Shown piece after piece: positions 12,686 through 22,244 of a stretch of DNA of 64,000 bases. Position 1 is the stretch's first letter. Each line of letters opens with the position of its first letter. Under the pieces are notes generated by a model. It searched no databases. It was not told the origin of the DNA and saw nothing but the letters and a program-made list of their open reading frames with translations. The stretch lies in contig OY987244.1 of assembly GCA_963920765.1 (NCBI GenBank), positions 17,216,358-17,280,357 on the forward strand, given 5' to 3'. This stretch comes from Ulota crispa. Taxonomy: Eukaryota; Streptophyta; Bryopsida; Orthotrichales; Orthotrichaceae. The translations under genes were made by a program, and so were the position numbers.

Positions 12686-13082
12686 TAAGGTAGGAGCACC
12701 CAAATGCAACACTAGTCGTTTAGTGACATCTAAAATTAAGCCTAAAGTAGACACTCTTGCACCTAAACAAGACATGCATGCACCCAAATCAAACGCACAA
12801 ACTAACATAAGAGAACAAAAATTGTGTAGGTGGCGGTCTGTGATTGGGTGTGACATGGTCTTTTTGCTATTGCTTTTTTGGGGGTTTAGTGTCTATAATA
12901 GGTAAGTCTAAGGAGTTGTCTTCAACAATTCATAATTTATTCATAGGATCTCAAAAATATCCAAAAACAATTTTCCTTGCATTTGTACGCATTTCCTAAC
13001 AAGCCCATGCCATTAGATTTGTAGAATACCCTCCCAATTACCACATCTAAGGTAAGTGTTGCATTTGGGTGCTTCTACCTTA
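12686..13082. mobile_element. MITE with TAAGGTAGGAGCACC ends
   Basis: TAAGGTAGGAGCACCCAAAT at the left is mirrored by ATTTGGGTGCTTCTACCTTA at the right, giving a 397-bp element. The outermost TAAGGTAG is shared with three other families in the window (at 46838, 49594 and 54379). Confidence 0.7.
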
Positions 13083-13284
13083 ATACCCCTTGGGCCCTTG
13101 GGTGATCATACACAAAGTGCTTGCTCTTTAATGAAGTAAATTGGAATTGCTCTACTCCTTGTCTTGTGATGATATCACACACTTCCCATCCTTGTTCTCC
13201 AAATAGGGGTTTGGTCATAATTTGTTGTTGCTTTTGAAGTGGTGACTTGGCAATGCAATCTTCATAATGCATCTTTTATGCTCT

Positions 13285-13425
13285 AAGATAGGTATACCCA
13301 TTCTTGACCATCTACCCAATACCGTCACTATGTACCTAAGGTAGTCAATTCTATTCTAAAATGACTAATATGGGTACATAGTGATAACATTGGGTAGATG
13401 GTTGGGAATGGGTATACTTACCTTA
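13285..13425. repeat. Short inverted-repeat element
   Basis: The words ggtatacccattcttgacca and ctacccaat at the left are mirrored at 13388-13418, with a loop of about 60 bp. It could be a small MITE; no target duplication was identified. Confidence 0.55.
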
Positions 13426-13429
13426 GTTG

Positions 13430-14303
13430 AAATTGTGCTAGCAAAATCTTTTTAGAATTTTGACCATGTAAGTCAAACTATTTGAGATAGTATTTAAATG
13501 TTCTAATCAATAATTCATTGAAATAATCCAAATTAATGTGAACTACTTTTATGCCTTTTAAATTCACTTCTTTCTTGAATTAATGCAAGTTAGCATTGTT
13601 AATACAAAGTGCACCAATTGGAATAACTTGTGTTATCCTTTATGGTTTTATTCTTTTGTCTCAAATTACTTGTTCCCTTTTGCAATGTCTTACATAGTTG
13701 AAGAATTGAGTATTTTGAGCCCAATTTTATTTCAAGTTTGAACTAAAGAAATGAAGTATGAAAAGTATATTGTAGTCTATTATCCAATTTACAATTCAAG
13801 TAAGTTCTAAAAACTGAATTTGGCTCAAAAACTAATCAAATCATACACCTTGTTTTATTTTACTTTTTAAAATCCAATGTCTAGAATTTTGAACTTCTTT
13901 ATTAAATGCCTATTTGTTTATCATTCATAACATTTGGTAGCACTAGTAAAAGCTGCCCTCCCTCCAAGAGAATGGTGTGGAATATTCCACACCCTTCTTT
14001 AGCTATGGAGACACTTGACTGAATTTGTCAAAGTTTATGAAAGGGAGGCTTAGTTTAGTGCACACATGTCAAGGGGGCCAGACGTGTCAGAAAATTATTT
14101 AATTTTTTCTTTTTCTTTTTTTCTTTTTTTTTGGGTCAAGATGAAGTTCATGGATGATCCCTAAAGAGAGGGAAAAGCAACCTCTCTTCAGGCTACTAAA
14201 TGTTATGTTAAATCATACACCTTTTGTGAAGGTTTCAAAAAAACTAATTGCATCCGCTTGGTAGGAGCTCCTTAGTAATTAGTTTTAACAGCGTTTAGTA
14301 CAT
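13430..14303. other. Intergenic tract, nothing recognised
   Basis: AT-rich with a short pyrimidine run near 14100. A CACTAGTAAAAG word at 13941 resembles a CACTA terminus, but no partner end was found nearby. Confidence 0.35.
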
Positions 14304-14593
14304 GGCTTATTTACTACATTGAATATTGCATTTAGATTGCCCCATACTAATTTCTTAACATTTTATACTATATAAATACTTATTGGTATTATAGTAATTT
14401 TCAGCAATAATTATTGCAATAAACAATATATTAAGTGTTTGCCAATAAAAACAAAGCTACAAAAAAGAGAACTAGCAATGTCCATGTTGTAAATCATGTG
14501 AAATCTTAGTATCTGAAGAGCTGTATGCACCTCCAAGTGACCAAGAGACATATCTTGAGGTAACATTCAAAGGTAAGGCAACCTAATTGTTAA

Positions 14594-16253
14594 CCCCTAA
14601 ACATTGGGTTGGTCACCATAACTACCCCTCTACAATAGCACTCTAGTGGTGTGGCAAGTGCCCGCACATTATAATATTGTTTTCAAAAGTTGCAAAAATC
14701 AATAGTGCATATTGCGCTTCTAAAATTGCAAGAAGGGCAACATGGGACCTAACTCCATGTTTGTGAATCTTCTCACAATTTGGATTACTTGAAAGATGTG
14801 TGCATTCACTAAGGTTTTTTTTGCCTTCCATGATAGTCTATGTCCTCAGGGGGGTCACACCCCTTTACGATTGAATACCACCTGCAATAATGTGGTAATT
14901 AAATGGGGGGTATTTAGATTTTTTAAGGTAACTTTTTCCTCCCTTTCTTTAGATAAAGAGCTACTTTAGTGTATTTTAGGGTACCCTATACTTATTTCTA
15001 AATGGTTACATGACCTAATTTTTCAAAACCTATTTATTTTACAAACGCAAAAGTATCATAAGAAAAATTTATGTGTATACAATGGGTTTATAGAAGACTT
15101 TGGCTCGCAAGAAAATAGCGTAAGAATTTAACACATAGCAAGTTCCTCAAACCATACTTACAAAGCAACCTTCCTAAATCCTAACTCATTCCTAAAAATT
15201 TAGATTACCCTCAACCACATGCATATTCAAGAAACGGCAAACCATGAGCTTTGAGGCATTGAACCCTAAAATGGAGCAAGAAAGAGGAAAGGAAGAAAAC
15301 CCGGTAGAGGACAACAAGTGAGTTTGAGCATGAACTCGAGCTCTTACTGTTGAGAACTGCAAAAAGAATTGAACGGTAATGCCAACGTTCACCATCACTG
15401 TTGGCTGGAGAAGATAAGAAATCCAAACTTGAGCGGGGCAACAAAAAAAACAAATCCAACCCTGAACGCAAAATCCACAAAGCTCACACTCCCGCGCTTG
15501 CAAGTACAGTGCTGTGAGGAAATTCTGTAAGGAGGATGAGAAGCTTCAATTGCACAGCACCCTTGCTGCCACTTTCAAGGCGCTCAGATAATTTGGGGAG
15601 AGAAAATATGCAAATAGCAAAAAAGCAATCTCAAATATGAGAATCCTAAGTGCCAGCAAGAGCAATAGCAACATTAAGCTTAGCATAATAGTGTGTAAAG
15701 AAGCCAGCGTGTAAAGAATCTAATGTGCTCGCCAGTACAAACCCCGATCTTGAGATTCCACAACAATGCCGCCTTTGCTAGCACACCTGACCCTTCTTCA
15801 ATTACCCTACAGCCCGTGGCTAAACCCTAAACCATTACAACCTAAAACCTGGACAGAAAAAACCATTTTTCATCCATATTGCTCATGAACTTTAAACCCT
15901 ACACTCATCCTACTAAACTCTTTTAGGATAATCCTATAATTCCCACCATTTTTTTTCTACAGCATTCTAAAATGGAGGATTATACACCACCACATTTTAC
16001 ATACAATGAAGCAAGACGTATTTTTCCAATGCTATGTTAAATTGAAAAAACATATAAAATTTATCTCCAATGGATAAAATTGACCCTATTTTTTTAATCT
16101 CAAGTTGTTTATTAAAAATTGGAGAGTGACCCCCCGAGTCTACATCTTATGATCACTTTTTAAAAAATAAAGTGAAAAACTATTTTAATCCATCCTAAAA
16201 TGTATGTTTTTGATATCTAGCAAATGAAACTTGTCCCCCTTGTTGTTTATGGG
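14594..16253. mobile_element. piggyBac-like TTAA element, itself interrupted
   Basis: Begins CCCCTAAACATTGG after TTAA and ends tgtttatggg before TTGA. The outer parts match the compact 348-bp copy at 22974-23321 and the 345-bp copy at 56820-57164 (shared words gcaacatgggacct, tcacaatttgg, ttttgccttc, tgatca). Its length here is explained by the 1.29-kb element inserted at 14845-16138. Confidence 0.7.
14845..16138. mobile_element. hAT-like element carrying gene-like sequence (Pack-type candidate)
   Basis: Termini CTCAGGGGGGTCAC and GTGACCCCCCGAG are inverted repeats, flanked by TCTATGTC and TCTACATC, an 8-bp duplication with two transitions. The ends resemble those at 647 and 57825. The interior 15100-15900 has markedly higher GC than the surroundings. 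On the minus strand it looks like a plant leader or first exon (gggtttagggttt-like words near 15830; open frames of 103 and 89 codons at 15192-15503). I do not recognise the encoded peptide. It may be a captured host gene fragment. Confidence 0.6.
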
Positions 16254-16285
16254 TTGAGGCAACCTAAATGCACTACCATAGTGTG

Positions 16286-16811
16286 ACAGGGCTTTTTATT
16301 TTATTAATTGATTAATGTCAAAATTGAAAAATTAGAAAAGGTTAAGAAACATATACTTAAATCTGTGAAAAATCAATAAGAGTTATATCAAAAAATTCAG
16401 TAATAAAAGGTTAGCACCTTAAAATATATGAACCGTTACCTTAAACACTTAACAACACAATTAAAACATGTTACACAGAACTCATTTTTGTTATGGCATA
16501 TTACTATTAAACAACACCATACTACTTAAACAATCTCCACCTTTAGTGTTCCTCTTGAATTTGAAAGGACATGATAGTTTGTTCACAATGAATAAATATG
16601 ACTATTGGTGAAATAGTTACATGGCTACAAAACCAAAACCTTCTTAAATCCACATAAATGTAAATAAACCATTTTGGGTGAAAAAATGATTTTTTTGTCT
16701 TTGCAAAGATAAAGTCTCTGTCACACTACTGTATTTGATGTAGGTAACAATCCCTTGTGGATCAAATAGTAATTCATACTTAAATTGATTTCAAACTAAA
16801 TGTAAGGAAAG
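16286..16811. other. Intergenic tract, nothing recognised
   Basis: AT-rich sequence without a supported gene. One cctttagtgttcctcttg stretch is less AT-rich, but no frame or repeat partner was found. Confidence 0.35.
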
Positions 16812-17134
16812 AGGTTCTCATTTGGTGCAGGCTCTAAAATGGTGCACCTTCTCAAATGCACTCAGATTGTACATGTTGTTTTTCATAGCCGTTCAACAAT
16901 GTATTAGTCATGTACAAAGTGAGGAGGTGCACCATTTTAGAGACTTGTGGCCTTTCCCCTTTAAAATTTCATAATGAATTCCACAAAGCTCCAAAAAATA
17001 TGAAACAACTTGAGCTAGATGTCAATTCCTCTCATCTTTGAAGAACAATCTACTGAGAAGTATTCCAAGAAGTTTCACCTCCCAAAATTCAAATTTTCAG
17101 TCTTGAGATGCTCCATTTATGGGCCTCCTACCTT
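16812..17134. mobile_element. MITE with ...GGCCTCCTACCTTG end
   Basis: Matches 17269-17599 in inverted orientation (words ggtgcaccattttagag, atgaaacaactt, agaagtttcacctccc, cctcctacctt). Related copies are at 51735-51880 (partial) and 54379-55239. The end motif is the inverse of TAAGGTAGGAGGC. Confidence 0.65.
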
Positions 17135-17139
17135 GTGTG

Positions 17140-17715
17140 CATGTAAGGTCAGAGGTTCTAATTCCGATTAGGTTCTAATTCCGATCAAGCTCTAATTCCA
17201 ATTAGCCCTAGGAACATCTGACATTTTACAAGAAATATCTATGATTGTCAATGATGAGTTAGATATGCTAAGGTAGGAGGCTCATAAATGGAGCATCTAA
17301 GGGCTGAAACTGAATTTTGGGTAGGTGAAACTCCTTGAAATGATTTTCAATAAACTTTCCTTGAAAGACAAGAAGAATCGGCATCTAACCCAAGTTGTTT
17401 CATATTTTTTGGAACTTTGTGGAATTAGTTATGAATATTTGAAGTGGAAAGGCCATAGGGCTCTATAATGGAGCACCTCCTCAAATATACATGAGATGTA
17501 TATTGTTGAAGGGTTATGAAAAACAAGATGTACAAAAAGAGTACATTTGAGGAGGTGCTACATGTTAGAGCCTGCTCCGAATTTGAGCCTACTACCTTAG
17601 GCTCACCTAACTCATCATTGACAGTCATAGATATTTCTTGTAAAATGTCAAATATTCCTAGAACTGATAGGAATTAGAGCCTGATCAGAATTAGAACCTC
17701 TGACCTTACCTGAAC
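17140..17715. repeat. Inverted pair of short repeats enclosing a MITE
   Basis: The stretch 17145-17268 (taaggtcagaggttctaatt ... tgatgagttagatatgct) is mirrored at 17600-17712. The copy at 17269-17599 lies between the two. This may be the two arms of an older palindrome split by the MITE. Confidence 0.55.
17269..17599. mobile_element. MITE with TAAGGTAGGAGGC ends
   Basis: 331 bp from taaggtaggaggctcataaa to gagcctactacctta. The body is the inverse of 16812-17134. No target duplication is confidently read. Confidence 0.65.
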
Positions 17716-18294
17716 AAATGCAGATTTAAGCGGAAGTGAGGACGTCAGAAACCAAAATAATCAACTCACCAGTCCACCACTCCTGTCATTGCAATGTACC
17801 CAAAAAGTACAAAATTCATATTCCCAATAACAAAAATTCCAAAATTTCAGTATTCCAAAAAAAGCAAAAAAGTGTTGGAATGCAACAAAAGGGATAGAAT
17901 GTGATTATGACAACGCCAGCCAATTTCAAAGGCTCCCAGTGGAGCCAAAGCCCCAGAACTATAGGAAAATTTGCAAGGCTACAATGTAAAGACCCCATCA
18001 GGATCTCGAATCGGATAGTACCCTCGCTGAGGACGTGGAATCCAGCCAGAACCTCTGTAATGTCACAGCCTGGCTACCGATAATGCTCGTGAACGTATCT
18101 TCGGTTTCGTTATGTCCTCGTAATATACTTTTTGTTGCATGTAAATGTGATATTAAAGAAATATTCTTTTTTTTTTTTTTGCTTATAAGGAATTATTCTT
18201 GCCTAGTTCTACCCTATGGTTTGAAATATTTACACAAATTGATCCAAATTTTGGACATTTTCAACTTTGTAAGTAAAAAATTATATAATTGTAT
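17716..18294. other. Intergenic tract with a GC-richer patch
   Basis: 17890-18120 is less AT-rich than its surroundings and could be a decayed gene fragment, but no protein family is recognised in any frame. A poly-T run lies at 18168-18180. Confidence 0.35.
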
Positions 18295-18345
18295 TGAGTA
18301 TTACATTTAGGTTGTCTTAATGTTATCTTGCAAAGTTATTTTATG

Positions 18346-19265
18346 CCCCTAAAGGATCATTGTCTCTTTCGGGGACAAATGGGATTTTGGGCATGTACTT
18401 ATGGCTAAACTAATTTGTGTAATTTTTTGAAACTTTTATTGAAGGTGAGGAATTCAAAAATCTACTTGGGAATCTAATTTTTTCTTCTTTCCAACATTTA
18501 TTGAAGAAGTTATGCATGAAAATCTAGAAAATGCTGCTCTCTGGGCAGCCAATTTTTTTTTAAAATAATTTCATTTTTTTCAAATAAAAATCCAAAATAA
18601 GTTCTTTAGACTTATATAGACATGGGAAGCTTTGGATCATTCAAATTTGATAGATGAGATGAAAGTTATGAGGAGTTTTTGTTTGCGAGCAATTCTAGAT
18701 TCTCTACTCTAAATTAAACTTTGAAATCCTTCATTTTACTCAATTTTCATTATTTTGGGAAAAAAACAAAACCAAAAGATGTAGATTGTTTATCACAACA
18801 TTATAACCATTGAGATTTGCATTTTTCATTTAATAACTAAATTCTTAACAATTTAGTGTTTTGACTCATTCTCTACTTCTTTTTACTTACTATTGTTTCC
18901 CATGTGTTGTATAGTTCCAATTGATTTGAAAATTCTCCCACACATACCTAACTTGGTCTCCTACATGGGAAAAATAAACCTCAACTTTGTGTAGAGTAAT
19001 TTTTTTTCTCTAAGAGTGGTCAAAGCCTTCTAAAATTTTTGGGCAACAACAAAAAAACTTTTTTCCTCAATTCAGATGTTAATATCTCACTCATTTTTGT
19101 GTAGATTGAGCTTATTCTTTTACCATGTGTACCTCTTGTAGTCTACTATAAGATCTTATGGTTGAATTCTTGTAAAAAACTTTTTTTCTTACCATTGTAC
19201 TTGCTTTTCCAAAAGTGGCAGTTTTTTGTGTTTTTCACAGAAAAAACGGCTTGGTCCTTTAGGGG
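18346..19265. mobile_element. piggyBac-like element flanked by TTATG
   Basis: 920 bp, from CCCCTAAAGGATCATTG to GGTCCTTTAGGGG. It is closely matched in length and sequence by 28046-28964 (919 bp) and 58607-59519 (913 bp). Here the flank on both sides is TTATG, not TTAA, inside a host whose empty form is known. The flank is therefore a target duplication and not part of the terminal repeat. No transposase frame is visible. Confidence 0.75.
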
Positions 19266-19353
19266 TTATGACTCATTGCTTGGCCATTTGGAGGCCATGC
19301 AAATCTTTGTAAAATAGGATTTCACATGGTTTACAATCTGGACATAGTTAATG

Positions 19354-19515
19354 CACTAGTAGAAAACTCATATTTTTCTAGTGTTTTGGTCATGTTGATC
19401 ATGATACTTTTCTGTTGGTGTTCAATAGAAATCAATAGATTTTTAATGAAACCAACAGAAAAGTATCCTAATCAACGTGACCAAAACAACAAAAAAACAG
19501 TGTTTTCTAATAGTG
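19354..19515. mobile_element. Mini-CACTA MITE
   Basis: 162 bp from CACTAGTAGAAAAC to GTTTTCTAATAGTG, with an internal inverted repeat (gatacttttctgttggt and its inverse). It shares its terminus with the 2.6-kb element at 3091-5726. Confidence 0.7.
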
Positions 19516-19679
19516 ATTTGATATTTTCCCAACTTTTTTGTTGTTACTGGGTCTTTCAAAAATTGTTTACTTCAATATTTTTTGATAAAAATTGCTGTGG
19601 TATTAGTAAGTATTTATATAGTGTAAAATTTCAAGAAATTAGTGTGGGCCAATCTAAATGCAATATTTAGTGTAAGTGA

Positions 19680-20519
19680 TTAGAAGTTGGGTTCTTTTTA
19701 TAATCTTTGCTTTCTAGGAAAAATTGCATCAAGAGCTTCCTAAATAGGTAGGTCAATCTTCATTTGGAGAGTTTGATTTTAGAACATGTGTGTGATTTGA
19801 GAATCTTTGGATTGCCATTGATAACCCTATATTTTTACTTCATGGCCCAAACTAAGTTAAATAATGTAAGGATGATGATTTTTGCTTTATGGCATTTCTC
19901 AAAATTTTCAGAATAAATTCGGCTTGCATTGCACTAGCAATTGAGTAAACTTTGGATTGCTATAGAACGTAAGATTCACTATGACAGGATTTTTTGTAAT
20001 CAATTATATAACAACTACAATCTTCCCCTACAAATAACTTAAATAGATTCTAAAACAAAAAATACAACAAGTTTTCCTTATCATAAAATATGAAAGGTGC
20101 CAACCATAAATTATTTTCAATGCTCATTGAGTTCTCAATTACCAAGTCTATAAACAATTTTCAAAGAAACACATAATACGATAAGAGAACAACAAAATGA
20201 CAAAAATAGGGGTGTTACTTAGCTTGAGAGGATTTCATATCAAAAGAAGTGATATTATAGAGGTTTGGGTATAATATCTTAAATGAATTTTTATGTCAAT
20301 ATCCACCATTAAAGTGTCCACATGTAAGTAGATTGAGTCTCCGCCACTGACCTTTGTGCTACGGTCATCGGGTCGGCCTTTTTAATATAATCAAATGCAA
20401 GGGTTAGCATCCGCATGTTTTACTTGGTTTTACCATTTTGCTTTACAATTTCCAATGACTTGAATTGATTTGTATTGGCTTGTCACTTGCTTCTACATCG
20501 CTTAACTAGCGTTAAGCTA
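19680..20519. other. Intergenic tract, nothing recognised
   Basis: AT-rich with a modest GC rise around 20340-20375. No supported gene or clean terminal repeat. Confidence 0.35.
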
Positions 20520-21430
20520 AATAATTTCTCTTTTTGAGGAGATTAGCCTTTGCAAGATGTTCTTGGAAATAGTATCAAGTGGTTTTGAGTGTTGGCAAGA
20601 GTTAAGAATTTGGCGGATCAACACTTGAAAATTGTATTGTAGCTTGCAAAGGTGTTTTTCTTATGCTATTGAGGTGCGGTGGCCTTTTAATCTGAATACA
20701 AGAACTGTAGGAAGGAACAAAGGAATTTTTAGTGTCTTCCTTGAAAGCGTCTTTCATTAATTTGGAAAGGAATTTTTTTTTTTGATGTCCATTGTAAGTA
20801 CAAAGTAATGTGTGCAAGAGTCGATAGAAATGACTTAATTAGTAAACTGTGTAGGTCATCTTTTTTTTGTGGTTGTAGCAATGCAAATCATTCATGATTA
20901 GAGTGAAGCAAATGAATAGATGGAACTGTCTAGATACAACAAGTGAGTTAAAGAAGTGTTTATTAAAGTAGATTTCTTTTGTTAATGCCATGCTTAACTA
21001 CAATCCAAAATTTTCTTTGACTTGCAAAACATTGAGAGATCTTTGGAACATCTAAAGAGACACATCCAAATCAAAAGGTGCATAAAATGCATCAAGAGAA
21101 CATGCAAAAGATAGGAGGATTTTTGGGACATAGAAAATTCATAAGTACACAAATATTCCATAAATAGTTAAATGAACCTACGTAATTGCTTATTGTTCTA
21201 GCATGTGGCTTCTTCCACCTTTTGTAAAAAAACATCTTTGATCAACATGTGAATTTTAGTCACCGCCTCTAATTAGTAAAAGGATTGTAATCTTCTTTTA
21301 TTTGCAAGTTCCTATGGAAATATTCATTTCTCTCTACAAACTTAATTGGTTCAATTGAATTTTGAGTATACTTGATTGCATCTAAGCAGACTTATTAGTG
21401 ATGCTAGCACTTAAAATGATTATGCTATTA
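20520..21430 (+). pseudogene. Decayed copy of the leader region of the Dof-type gene
   Basis: Collinear with 41945-42980, the leader of the three-finger Dof gene, over several blocks. Shared words include gatgttcttgg/gaatgttcttgg, gagttaagaatt, gaggtgcggtggcc, gtaggaaggaa, gtgaagcaaatgaat and gatgctag. Differences are dominated by C-to-T and G-to-A changes, for example attcggcgg to atttggcgg and aaccgtagg to aactgtagg. That pattern is what deamination of methylated cytosines would leave. The zinc-finger part of the gene was not found here. Confidence 0.7.
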
Positions 21431-22031
21431 TGTTTTCTTATACAAGTCTTCTATCCCTGTCATACCAACGGGATGATGCAAGATCAAGGATTCCAAAATC
21501 TTTCACAAAGAATTATGACTCTATTCAAAACTACTTTGTACCTTCCAATACACCACTTTAATTTAATTTAGATTGTAATGGCCCAAAGGTTATCATCTTG
21601 CCCCCGTGCCCCCATGTCCCCAACTATGACCATTCAGTTATAGGAATTTCACTTAAAAAAAATTCAGTTTCAGAAATTCTAGTTACAAAAATGCATTATA
21701 AATTTCATCCAATAATTTTTTATTCATATGATTGACCACCAAGGACAAACTTGAGATCACATTTAATTATAGATGTAGATAAGATTGCATTTAATTATAG
21801 ATATAAATAACATATATTATCACCAACAACTTTACATTAAAAAAAATCTATTGTGTCAGAATAGTTACGTGTAGTTATAAAATCTAATTGATACTCATTC
21901 AACTTTAAATTATTATCTTTGTATGCAATTTACAAGGGTTTTTATAACCAGACAAATGAGTTTTGAACTAGGGAGGATGTGATACTAGAGAATGTGATAT
22001 TAAACAGGTTCGGATGTAATAATATGGATCC
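21431..22031. other. Intergenic tract upstream of malate dehydrogenase
   Basis: AT-rich. It probably contains the promoter of the downstream gene, but no core element can be placed with confidence. Confidence 0.35.
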
Positions 22032-22232
22032 GTGGGCGACTTCTTGTCGATAAATCTCCACCGCCAAAGTTTATCCATCTGCCGCTCGATCGAGTCACGG
22101 CCACCGGTGGTCTTCTCGCCGCGGTCACGGGGGTGTCTTCTTCATCCTCCGTCATCTCTCGACCGTGCACAAAGAGCTGCCATTTTCAGATCAACCTCCG
22201 CCACGCCATCGCCGAATTCAATCTTTGTGTAG
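22032..22232 (+). promoter_or_regulatory. Upstream reading frame in the malate dehydrogenase leader
   Basis: A 66-codon frame starts at 22032 and stops 12 bases before the main start at 22245. The segment is GC-rich relative to flanking DNA, as expected for a transcribed leader. If translated it could lower initiation at the main start. No conserved peptide is recognised. Confidence 0.35.
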
Positions 22233-22244
22233 AAAGCCGTAGCT

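Larger units (their letters stand above)
14304..16285. mobile_element. GTACACC-family MITE, inverted, split by a TTAA element
   Basis: The left 290 bp (14304-14593) matches the right two-thirds of the element at 6123 in inverted orientation. Its remaining end resumes at 16254 with ggcaacctaaatgcacta. In the intact copy these two parts meet at ttgttaaggcaacc, so everything between is an insertion at that TTAA. Confidence 0.7.
18295..19674. mobile_element. GTACACC-family MITE with two later insertions
   Basis: The parts 18295-18345, 19266-19353 and 19516-19674 join to match the intact element at 6123-6427. The interruptions are a TTAA-type element (18346-19265) and a mini-CACTA element (19354-19515). 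Confidence 0.75.
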
